NCBI GenBank assembly: GCA_009760855.2
Contig: WPIO01000319.1
Span: forward strand, 32,825 to 96,824
Direction: 5' to 3'
DNA from: Cristatella mucedo
Taxonomy: Eukaryota > Bryozoa > Phylactolaemata > Cristatellidae
Length of the DNA stretch: 64,000 bases
The position numbers were made by a program, and so were the translations under genes. This document shows positions 50,884 through 62,960 of the stretch, one piece after another; within the stretch, counting starts at the first letter, position 1, and each line of letters starts with the position of its first letter. Below the pieces are notes generated by a model. It had not been told where the DNA came from and made no database searches. It saw only the letters and a list, made by a program, of their open reading frames with translations.

Positions 50884-53032
50884 AGCAGAGTGCAGCTCCT
50901 TGCTTTGGGCAATCGCACCTGAATAACACATTTCGGTTGAGTTTGCTGCAGATCGCTGAATATAAAGACATCTCGATACTGCTCGTTATATCGTGTGATA
51001 ACTCGCTGCAGATTGAGGCGCCTAGCATTAGGCCATTCACACTTGAATAGCTTACCTTGCATGATATCCCAGGAGATCGCACAATATCTAGTTACTTTAA
51101 ACCAATCCGCCGGGACATGCAGTTGTTTGCACCAAAATGCACCTCCTTGTTTTAGGCAAACGCACTTGAATAACTCATTTCGCTTGAGTTTGCAGCAGAT
51201 CGCAGAATATTAAGACACCTCGATGCTGCTCGTTATAGCATGTGATAACTTGCTGCAGTGTGAGGCGCCTTGCATTAAGCCATTCACACTTGAATAGCTT
51301 ATCTTGCATGAGTTCAGAGCAGATCGCACAATATCTAGAAACTTTAAATCAACCCACCAGAGTGTGCAGTAGTTTGCAGCATAATGCAGCTCCTTGCTTA
51401 AGGCAATCGCACTTGAATAACTCAGTTCGGTTGAGTTTGCAGCTGATCGCGGAATATAAAGACATCTCGATACTGCCCGTTATAGCTTGTGATAACTTGC
51501 TGTACATTGTTGGGCCTTGCATTAGGCCATTCATACGTGAATAGCTTATTTTGCATGACTTCACAGCAGATCGCACAATATCTAGCTACTTTAAATCCAA
51601 CCGTCGAAGCGTGCAGGAGCTAGCAGCAGAGTGCTGCACCTTGGTTTAGGCAATCACACTTGAATAACGAACTTTGCTTGACTTTGCAGCATATCGCGGA
51701 ACATAAAGATACCTTGATACTGCACCTCATTCCGTATGATAACTTGCTGCAGATAGCATTTCCTTGCATTAAGCCATTCACACTTGAGTAACTTATTTTG
51801 CATGAGTTTACAGCAGATCGCACAATATCTAGAGACTTTAAATCCAACCGTCGAAGCTTGCATGAGCTGGCAGCAGAGTGCTGCACCTTGCTTAGGGCAA
51901 TCGTACTTAAAAAACTTATTTTGAATGAGTTTTCAGAAGATCACGGAATGTAAAGACACCTCAATACTGCTCGTTATGGCGTGTGATAACTTGCTGGTGA
52001 GTGTGGTGCCTTGCATTGAGCCATTCTCACTTGAATAACCTATTTTGCATGAGATAGCAGGAGATTGCCCAATATCTAGATACTTTAAATCCACCCGTCG
52101 AAGCGTGCAGGAGCTGGCAGCAGAGTGCTCAGCTTCGCTTTAGGCAATCGCACTTGAAAAAACGCATTTTGCTTGATTTTGCAGAAGATCGCAGAATATG
52201 AAGACACCTCGATACTGCTCGTTCTATCGTGTGATAATTTGCTGCAGATTGCAGAGTCTTGCATTAGGCCATTCATACTTGAATAGCTTATTTTGCATGA
52301 CTTCACAGCAGATCGCACAATATCTAGATACTTTACATCAACCCAGCAGAGTGTGCAGTAGTTTGCAGCATAATGCAGCTCCTTGCTTCAGGCAATCGCA
52401 CATAAATAACTCATTTCGATTGAGTTTGCAGCTGATCGCGGAATAAAGACACCTCGATACTGCCCGTTATAGCTTGTGATAACTTGCTGCACATTGCTGC
52501 GCCTTGCATTAGGCCATTCACACGTGAATAGCTTATTTTGCATGACTTCACAGCAGATCGCACATTATCTCGATACTTTAAATCAACCAGTCAAGTCATG
52601 CAGTCCCTCGAGAGGAGTGCAGGTATTGCTTTAGGCAATCGCACATAAATTACTCATTTCGGTTGAGTTTGCAGCAGAGCCCTGAATATAAAGACACCTC
52701 GATACTGCTCATTATATCGTGTGATAACTTGCTGCAGATTGCGGCTCCTTTCATTAGGCCATTCACACGTGAATAGCTTATTTTGCATGACTTCACAGCA
52801 GATCGCACATTATCTAGATACTTTGAATCAACCCGTCAAGGCATGAAGTAGCTTGGAGTAGAGTGCAGGCCTTGCTTTAGGCAATCGCACTTGAATAACT
52901 CTATTCGCTTAGGTTCGCAGCAGATCGCTGAATATTAAGACACCTCAATACTACTCATTATATCGTGTGATGACTGGCAGCAGAGTGCAGATACTTGCAT
53001 TAAGCTATTCACACTTGAATAGCTTATCTTGC
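50884..53032 (+). repeat. HOR unit 5 (about 2.15 kb, 9 monomers)
   Basis: Same monomer order as units 3 and 4. It first shows TCCAACCGTCGAAGCTTGC at about 51,840, where units 3 and 4 have TCCACCCGTCGAAGC. That variant is then shared with the first internal copy in units 6 and 7. Confidence 0.88.
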
Positions 53033-56000
53033 AGCGGAGTGCAGCTCCTTGCTTTGGGGCAATCGCACCTGAATAACACATTTCGGTTGAGTTTGCTGCA
53101 GATCGCTGAATATAAAGACATCTCGATACTGCTCGTTATATCGTGTGATAACTCGCTGCAGATTGAGGCGCCTAGCATTAGGCCATTCACACTTGAATAG
53201 CTTACCTTGCATGATATCCCAGGAGATCGCACAATATCTAGTTACTTTAAACCAATCCGCCGCCGGGACATGCAGTTGTTTGCACCAAAATGCACCTCCT
53301 TGTTTTAGGCAAACGCACTTAAATAACTCATTTCGCTTGAGTTTGCAGCAGATCGCAGAATATTAAGACACCTCGATGCTGCTCGTTATAGCATGTGATA
53401 ACTTGCTGCAGTGTGAGGCGCCTTGCATTAGGCCATTCACACTTGAATAGCTTATCTTGCATGAGTTCAGAGCAGATCGCACAATATCTAGAAACTTTAA
53501 ATCAACCCACCAGAGTGTGCAGTAGTTTGCAGCATAATGCAGCTCCTTGCTTTAGGCAATCGCACTTGAATAACTCAGTTCGGTTGAGTTTGCAGCTGAT
53601 CGCGGAATATAAAGACATCTCGATACTGCCCGTTATAGCTTGTGATAACTTGCTGTACATTGTTGGGCCTTGCATTAGGCCATTCATACGTGAATAGCTT
53701 ATTTTGCATGACTTCACAGCAGATCGCACAATATTTAGCTACTTTAAATCCAACCGTCGAAGCGTGCAGGAGCTAGCAGCAGAGTGCTGCACCTTGGTTT
53801 AGGCAATCACACTTGAATAACGAACTTTGCTTGACTTTGCAGCATATCGCGGAACATAAAGATACCTTGATACTGCACCTCATTCCGTATGATAACTTGC
53901 TGCAGAGTGCATTTCCTTGCATTAAGCCATTCACACTTGAGTAACTTATTTTGCATGAGTTTACAGCAGATCGCACAATATCTAGAGACTTTAAATCCAA
54001 CCGTCGAAGCTTGCATGAGCTGGCAGCAGAGTGCTGCACCTTGCTTAGGGCAATCGTACTTAAAAAAAACTTATTTTGAATGAGTTTTCAGAAGATCACG
54101 GAATGTAAAGACACCTCAATACTGCTCGTTATGGCGTGTGATAACTTGCTGGTGAGTGTGGTGCCTTGCATTGAGCCATTCTCACTTGAATAACCTATTT
54201 TGCATGAGATAGCAGGAGATTGCCCAATATCTAGATACTTTAAATCCACCCGTCGAAGCGTGCAGGAGCTGGCAGCAGAGTGCTTAGCTTCGCTTTAGGC
54301 AATCGCACTTGAAAAACGCATTTTGCTTGATTTTGCAGAAGATCGCAGAATATGAAGACACCTCGATACTGCTCGTTCTATCGTGTGATAATTTGCTGCA
54401 GATTGCAGAGTCTTGCATTAGGCCATTCATACTTGAATAGCTTATTTTGCATGACTTCACAGCAGATCGCACAATATCTAGATACTTTACATCAACCCAG
54501 CAGAGTGTGCAGTAGTTTGCAGCATAATGCAGCTCCTTGCTTCAGGCAATCGCACATAAATAACTCATTTCGATTGAGTTTGCAGCTGATCGCGGAATAA
54601 AGACACCTCGATACTGCCCGTTATAGCTTGTGATAACTTGCTGCACATTGCTGCGCTTTGCATTAGGCCATTCACACGTGAATAGCTTATTTTGCATGAC
54701 TTCACAGCAGATCGCACAATATCTAGCTACTTTAAATCCAACCGTCGAAGCGTGCAGGAGCTAGCAGCAGAGTGCTGCACCTTGGTTTAGGCAATCACAC
54801 TTGAATAACGAACTTTGCTTGACTTTGCAGCATATCGCGGAACATAAAGATACCTTGATACTGCACCTCATTCCGTATGATAACTTGCTGCAGAGTGCAT
54901 TTCCTTGCATTAAGCCATTCACACTTGAGTAACTTATTTTGCATGAGTTTACAGCAGATCGCACAATATCTAGAGACTTTAAATCCACCCGTCGAAGCTT
55001 GCATGAGCTGGCAGCAGAGTGCTGCACCTTGCTTAGGGCAATCGTACTTAAAAAACTTATTTTGAATGAGTTTTCAGAAGATCACGGAATGTAAAGACAC
55101 CTCAATACTGCTCGTTATGGCGTGTGATAACTTGCTGGTGAGTGTGGTGCCTTGCATTGAGCCATTCTCACTTGAATAACCTATTTTGCATGAGATAGCA
55201 GGAGATTGCCCAATATCTAGATACTTTAAATCCACCCGTCGAAGCGTGCAGGAGCTGGCAGCAGAGTGCTCAGCTTCGCTTTAGGCAATCGCACTTGAAA
55301 AACGCATTTTGCTTGATTTTGCAGAAGATCGCAGAATATGAAGACACCTCGATACTGCTCGTTCTATCGTGTGATAATTTGCTGCAGATTGCAGAGTCTT
55401 GCATTAGGCCATTCATACTTGAATAGCTTATTTTGCATGACTTCACAGCAGATCGCACAATATCTAGATACTTTACATCAACCCAGCAGAGTGTGCAGTA
55501 GTTTGCAGCATAATGCAGCTCCTTGCTTCAGGCAATCGCACATAAATAACTCATTTCGATTGAGTTTGCAGCTGATCGCGGAATAAAGACACCTCGATAC
55601 TGCCCGTTATAGCTTGTGATAACTTGCTGCACATTGCTGCGCCTTGCATTAGGCCATTCACACGTGAATAGCTTATTTTGCATGACTTCACAGCAGATCG
55701 CACATTATCTCGATACTTTAAATCAACCAGTCAAGTCATGCAGTCCCTCGAGAGGAGTGCAGGTATTGCTTTAGGCAATCGCACATAAATTACTCATTTC
55801 GGTTGAGTTTGCAGCAGAGCCCTGAATATAAAGACACCTCGATACTGCTCATTATATCGTGTGATAACTTGCTGCAGATTGCGGCTCCTTTCATTAGGCC
55901 ATTCACACGTGAATAGCTTATTTTGCATGACTTCACAGCAGATCGCACATTATCTAGATACTTTGAATCAACCCGTCAAGGCATGAAGTAGCTTGGAGTA

Positions 56001-56172
56001 GAGTGCAGGCCTTGCTTTAGGCAATCGCACTTGAATAACTCTATTCGCTTAGGTTCGCAGCAGATCGCTGAATATTAAGACACCTCAATACTACTCATTA
56101 TATCGTGTGATGACTGGCAGCAGAGTGCAGATACTTGCATTAAGCTATTCACACTTGAATAGCTTATCTTGC
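53033..56172 (+). repeat. HOR unit 6 (about 3.14 kb, 13 monomers, internal four-monomer duplication)
   Basis: Equals a nine-monomer unit plus a tandem four-monomer duplication with a 986-988 bp period (for example 53,773 to 54,761). The seam lies between GCACATTGCTGCGCTTTGC near 54,650 and CTAGCTACTTTAAATCC near 54,724. It also carries small unique indels such as CCGCCGCCGGG at about 53,260 and an eight-A run at about 54,063. Confidence 0.86.
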
Positions 56173-59100
56173 AGCTGAGTGCAGCTCCTTGCTTTGGGCA
56201 ATCGCACCTGAATAACACATTTCGGTTGAGTTTGCTGCAGATCGCTGAATATAAAGACATCTCGATACTGCTCGTTATATCGTGTGATAACTCGCTGCAG
56301 ATTGAGGCGCCTAGCATTAGGCCATTCACACTTGAATAGCTTACCTTGCATGATATCCCAGGAGATCGCACAATATCTAGTTACTTTAAACCAATCCGCC
56401 GGGACATGCAGTTGTTTGCACCAAAATGCACCTCCTTGTTTTAGGCAAACGCACTTGAATAACTCATTTCGCTTGAGTTTGCAGCAGATCGCAGAATATT
56501 AAGACACCTCGATGCTGCTCGTTATAGCATGTGATAACTTGCTGCAGTGTGAGGCGCCTTGCCTTAAGCCATTCACACTTGAATAGCTTATCTTGCATGA
56601 GTTCAGAGCAGATCGCACAATATCTAGAAACTTTAAATCAACCCACCAGAGTGTGCAGTAGTTTGCAGCATAATGCAGCTCCTTGCTTTAGGCAATCGCA
56701 CTTGAATAACTCAGTTCGGTTGAGTTTGCAGCTGATCGCGGAATATAAAGACATCTCGATACTGCCCGTTATAGCTTGTGATAACTTGCTGTACATTGTT
56801 GGGCCTTGCATTAGGCCATTCATACGTGAATAGCTTATTTTGCATGACTTCACAGCAGATCGCACAATATCTAGCTACTTTAAATCCAACCGTCGAAGCG
56901 TGCAGGAGCTAGCAGCAGAGTGCTGCACCTTGGTTTAGGCAATCACACTTGAATAACGAACTTTGCTTGACTTTGCAGCATATCGCGGAACATAAAGATA
57001 CCTTGATACTGCACCTCATTCCGTATGATAACTTGCTGCAGAGTGCATTTCCTTGCATTAAGCCATTCACACTTGAGTAACTTATTTTGCATGAGTTTAC
57101 AGCAGATCGCACAATATCTAGAGACTTTAAATCCAACCGTCGAAGCTTGCATGAGCTGGCAGCAGAGTGCTGCACCTTGCTTAGGGCAATCGTACTTAAA
57201 AAACTTATTTTGAATGAGTTTTCAGAAGATCACGGAATGTAAAGACACCTCAATACTGCTCGTTATGGCGTGTGATAACTTGCTGGTGAGTGTGGTGCCT
57301 TGCATTGAGCCATTCTCACTTGAATAACCTATTTTGCATGAGATAGCAGGAGATTGCCCAATATCTAGATACTTTAAATCCACCCGTCGAAGCGTGCAGG
57401 AGCTGGCAGCAGAGTGCTTAGCTTCGCTTTAGGCAATCGCACTTGAAAAACGCATTTTGCTTGATTTTGCAGAAGATCGCAGAATATGAAGACACCTCGA
57501 TACTGCTCGTTCTATCGTGTGATAATTTGCTGCAGATTGCAGAGTCTTGCATTAGGCCATTCATACTTGAATAGCTTATTTTGCATGACTTTACAGCAGA
57601 TCGCACAATATCTAGATACTTTACATCAACCCAGCAGAGTGTGCAGTAGTTTGCAGCATAATGCAGCTCCTTGCTTCAGGCAATCGCACATAAATAACTC
57701 ATTTCGATTGAGTTTGCAGCTGATCGCGGAATAAAGACACCTCGATACTGCCCGTTATAGCTTGTGATAACTTGCTGTACATTGTTGGGCCTTGCATTAG
57801 GCCATTCACACGTGAATAGCTTATTTTGCATGACTTCACAGCAGATCGCACAATATCTAGCTACTTTAAATCCAACCGTCGAAGCGTGCAGGAGCTAGCA
57901 GCAGAGTGCTGCACCTTGGTTTAGGCAATCACACTTGAATAACGAACTTTGCTTGACTTTGCAGCATATCGCGGAACATAAAGATACCTTGATACTGCAC
58001 CTCATTCCGTATGATAACTTGCTGCAGAGTGCATTTCCTTGCATTAAGCCATTCACACTTGAGTAACTTATTTTGCATGAGTTTACAGCAGATCGCACAA
58101 TATCTAGAGACTTTAAATCCACCCGTCGAAGCTTGCATGAGCTGGCAGCAGAGTGCTGCACCTTGCTTAGGGCAATCGTACTTAAAAAACTTATTTTGAA
58201 TGAGTTTTCAGAAGATCACGGAATGTAAAGACACCTCAATACTGCTCGTTATGGCGTGTGATAACTTGCTGGTGAGTGTGGTGCCTTGCATTGAGCCATT
58301 CTCACTTGAATAACTATTTTGCATGAGATAGCAGGAGATTGCCCAATATCTAGATACTTTAAATCCACCCGTCGAAGCGTGCAGGAGCTGGCAGCAGAGT
58401 GCTCAGCTTCGCTTTAGGCAATCGTACTTGAAAAACTCATTTTGCTTGATTTTGCAGAAGATCGCAGAATATGAAGACACCTCGATACTGCTCGTTCTAT
58501 CGTGTGATAATTTGCTGCAGATTGCAGAGTCTTGCATTAGGCCATTCATACTTGAATAGCTTATTTTGCATGACTTCACAGCAGATCGCACAATATCTAG
58601 ATACTTTACATCAAACCCAGCAGAGTGTGCAGTAGTTTGCAGCATAATGCAGCTCCTTGCTTCAGGCAATCGCACATAAATAACTCATTTCGATTGAGTT
58701 TGCAGCTGATCGCGGAATAAAGACACCTCGATACTGCCCGTTATAGCTTGTGATAACTTGCTGCACATTGCTGCGCCTTGCATTAGGCCATTCACACGTG
58801 AATAGCTTATTTTGCATGACTTCACAGCAGATTGCACATTATCTCGATACTTTAAATCAACCAGTCAAGTCATGCAGTCCCTCGAGAGGAGTGCAGGTAT
58901 TGCTTTAGGCAATCGCACATAAATTACTCATTTCGGTTGAGTTTGCAGCAGAGCCCTGAATATAAAGACACCTCGATACTGCTCATTATATCGTGTGATA
59001 ACTTGCTGCAGATTGCGGCTCCTTTCATTAGGCCATTCACACGTGAATAGCTTATTTTGCATGACTTCACAGCAGATCGCACATTATCTAGATACTTTGA

Positions 59101-59305
59101 ATCAACCCGTCAAGGCATGAAGTAGCTTGGAGTAGAGTGCAGGCCTTCCTTTAGGCAATCGCACTTGAATAACTCTATTCGCTTACGTTCGCAGCAGATC
59201 GCTGAATATTAAGACACCTCAATACTACTCATTATATCGTGTGATGACTGGCAGCAGAGTGCAGATACTTGCATTAAGCCATTCACACTTGAATAGCTTA
59301 TCTTG
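56173..59305 (+). repeat. HOR unit 7 (about 3.13 kb, 13 monomers, internal four-monomer duplication)
   Basis: Same length class as unit 6, with internal copies 986 bp apart (56,909 to 57,895). The seam differs from unit 6: near 57,775 the half B reads GCTGTACATTGTTGGGCC, where unit 6 has GCACATTGCTGCGC. The exchange point or a later conversion tract therefore differs between the two. Confidence 0.86.
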
Positions 59306-62300
59306 CAGCTGAGTGCAGCTCCTTGCTTTGGGCAATCGCACCTGAATAACACATTTCGGTTGAGTTTGCTGCAGATCGCTGAATATAAAGACATCTCGAT
59401 ACTGCTCGTTATATCGTGTGATAACTTGCTGCAGATTGAGGCGCCTAGCATTAGGCCATTCACACTTGAATAGCTTACCTTGCATGATATCCCAGGAGAT
59501 CGCACAATATCTAGTTACTTTAAACCAATCCGCCGGGACATGCAGTTGTTTGCACCAAAATGCACCTCCTTGTTTTAGGCAAACGCACTTGAATAACTCA
59601 TTTCGCTTGAGTTTGCAGCAGATCGCAGAATATTAAGACACCTCGATGCTGCTCGTTATAGCATGTGATAACTTGCTGCAGTGTGAGGCGCCTTGCATTA
59701 AGCCATTCACACTTGAATAGCTTATCTTACATGAGTTCAGAGCAGATCGCACAATATCTAGAAACTTTAAATCAACCCACCAGAGTGTGCAGTAGTTTGC
59801 AGCATAATGCAGCTCCTTGCTTTAGGCAATCGCACTTGAATAACTCAGTTCGGTTGAGTTTGCAGCTGATCGCGGAATATAAAGACATCTCGATACTGCC
59901 CGTTATAGCTTGTGATAACTTGCTGTACATTGTTGGGCCTTGCATTAGGCCATTCACACGTGAATAGCTTATTTTGCATGACTTCACAGCAGATCGCACA
60001 ATATCTAGCTACTTTAAATCCAACCGTCGAAGCGTGCAGGAGCTAGCAGCAGAGTGCTGCACCTTGGTTTAGGCAATCACACTTGAATAACGAACTTTGC
60101 TTGACTTTGCAGCATATCGCGGAACATAAAGATACCTTGATACTGCACCTCATTCCGTATGATAACTTGCTGCAGAGTGCATTTCCTTGCATTAAGCCAT
60201 TCACACTTGAGTAACTTATTTTGCATGAGTTTTACAGCAGATCGCACAATATCTAGAGACTTTAAATCCACCCGTCGAAGCTTGCATGAGCTGGCAGCAG
60301 AGTGCTGCACCTTGCTTAGGGCAATCGTACTTAAAAAACTTATTTTGAATGAGTTTTCAGAAGATCACGGAATGTAAAGACACCTCAATACTGCTCGTTT
60401 TGGCGTGTGATAACTTGCTGGTGAGTGTGGTGCCTTGCATTGAGCCATTCTCACTTGAATAACCTATTTTGCATGAGATAGCAGGAGATTGCCGAATATC
60501 TAGATACTTTAAATCCACCCGTCGAAGCGTGCAGGAGCTGGCAGCAGAGTGCTCAGCTTCGCTTTAGGCAATCGCACTTGAAAAACGCATTTTGCTTGAT
60601 TTTGCAGAAGATCGCAGAATATGAAGACACCTCGATACTGCTCGTTCTATCGTGTGATAATTTGCTGCAGATTGCAGAGTCTTGCATTAGGCCATTCATA
60701 CTTGAATAGCTTATTTTGCATGACTTCACAGCAGATCGCACAATATCTAGATACTTTACATCAACCCAGCAGAGTGTGCAGTAGTTTGCAGCATAATGCA
60801 GCTCCTTGCTTCAGGCAATCGCACTTGAATAACTCATTCCGGTTGAGTTTGCAGCTGATCGCGGAATATAAAGACACCTCGATACTGCCCGTTATATCGT
60901 GTGATAACTTGCTGCTGATTGTGGCGCCTTGCATTAGGCCATTAACACGTGATTAGCTTATTTTGCATGACTTTACAGCAGATCGCACATTATCTAGATA
61001 CTTTAAATCAACCCGTCAAGTCATGCAGTCTCTCGAGAGGAGTGCAGGTATTGCTTTAGGCAATCGCACATAAATTACTCATTTCGGTTGAGTTTGCAGC
61101 AGAGCCCTGATTTTAAAGACACCTCGATACTGCTCATTATATCGTGTGATAACTTGCTGCAGATTGCGGCTCCTTTCATTAGGCCATTCACACGTGAATA
61201 GCTTATTTTGCATGACTTCACAACAGATCGCACATTATCTAGATACTATAAATCAACCCGTCAAGGCATGAAGTAGCTAGGAGTAATTAAGCAATTCACA
61301 CTTTAATAGCTTATCTTGCATGAGTTCACAGCAGATCGCGCAATATCTGGATACTTTAAACAACTCGCCAGTGTGTGCAGTAGTTTGCAGCATAATGCTG
61401 CGCCTTGCTTCAGGCAATTGCACTTGAATAACTCATTTCGCTTGAGTTTGCAGCAGATCGCTGAATATAAAGACACCTCGATACTGCTCGTTATAGCGTG
61501 TGATAACTTGCTGCAAATTGCAGCGCCTAGCATTTGGACGTTCACACTTGAATAGCTTATCTTGCATGAGTTCACAGCAGATCGCACAATATCTACATAC
61601 TTTAAATCAACCCACCAGAGCGTGCAGTAGTTTGCAGCATAATGCAGCTCCTTGCTTCAGGCAATCGCACTTGAATAACTCATTTCGGTTGAGTTTGCAG
61701 CTGATCGCGGAATATAAAGACACCTCAATACTGCCCGTTATATCGTATGATAACTTGCTGCAGATTGCGGTGCCTTGCATTAGGCCATTCACACGTGAAT
61801 AGCTAATTTTTGCATGACTTCACAGCAGATCGTACATTATCTAGATACTGTAAATCAACGCGTCGATTCATGCAGTCCCTCGGAGAGGAGTGCAGGTATT
61901 GCTTTAGGCAATCGCACATAAATAACTCATTTCGATTGAGTTTGCAGCTGATCGCGGAATAAAGACACCTCGATACTGCCCGTTATAGCTTGTGATAACT
62001 TGCTGCACATTGCTGAGCCTTGCATTAGGCCATTCACACGTGAATAGCTTATTTTTGCATGACTTCACAGCAGATCGCACATTATCTCGATACTTTAAAT
62101 CAACCAGTCAAGTCATGCAGTCCCTCGAGAGGAGTGCAGGTATTGCTTTAGGCAATCGCACATAAATTACTCATTTCGGTTGAGTTTGCAGCAGAGCCCT
62201 GAATATAAAGACACCTCGATACTGCTCATTATATCGCGTGATAACTTGCTGCAGATTGCGGCTCCTTTCATTAGGCCATTCACACGTGAAAGCTTATTTT

Positions 62301-62579
62301 GCATGACTTCACAGCAGATCGCACATGCTATCTAGATACAGTATCAAATCCAACCCGTCAAAGGCATGAGTAGCTTGGAGTAGAGTGCAGGGCCTTCCTA
62401 TTTTAGGCAATCGCACTTGAATAACTCTATTCGCTTACGTTCGCGACGGGAAGCACGATCGCTGAATAATAAGGACACCTCATACTACTGCATTATATCA
62501 AGCTCGTGTGATGACTGGCAAAACTGGCAGAGTGCAGATACTTGCATTTAGCCATTCACACTGGAATAGCTTATCTTGC
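59306..62579 (+). repeat. HOR unit 8 (about 3.27 kb, long form with 138-bp deletion)
   Basis: Follows unit 2 in monomer order, including the CATTCCGGTTGAG and GCATTTGGACGTTC monomers missing from units 3-7. A deletion of about 138 bp relative to unit 2 joins GGAGTA to ATTAAGCAATTC near 61,285. The last 300 bp falls in the indel-rich zone, which adds back some length. Confidence 0.82.
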
Positions 62580-62960
62580 AGCTGAGTGCAGCTCCTTGCT
62601 TTGGGCAATCGCACCTGAATAACACATTTCGGTTGAGTTTGCTGCAGATCCGGCTGAATATAAAGACTCTCGATAATGCTCGTTATATCGTGTGATAACT
62701 TGCTGCAGAGATTGAGGGAGCCTAGCATTTAGGCCATTCACACTTGAATAGCTTACCTTGCATGATATCCCCGGAGATCGCACAATATCTAGTTACTTTT
62801 AAACCAATCGCCCGGGACATGCAGTTGTTGTGCACCAAAATGCACCGCGTCCTTTGTCTGTTAGGCAAACGCACTTTGAATAACTCATTTCGCTTGAGTT
62901 TGCAGCAGATCGCCGGGAGTCAGAATATTAAGATACCTCGATGCTGCTCGTCATAGCATG
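62285..62960. other. Indel-rich low-quality consensus stretch
   Basis: Compared with the matching parts of units 2 and 7 there are many one- to five-base insertions and losses. Examples are GCACATGCTATCTAG, TACAGTATCAAATCC, GTCAAAGGCATG, GTTCGCGACGGGAAGC, GATCCGGCTGAAT and CGCCGGGAGTCAGAAT. None recurs in another copy. The clean sequence on both sides argues for poor basecalling or a badly polished join. Confidence 0.75.
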
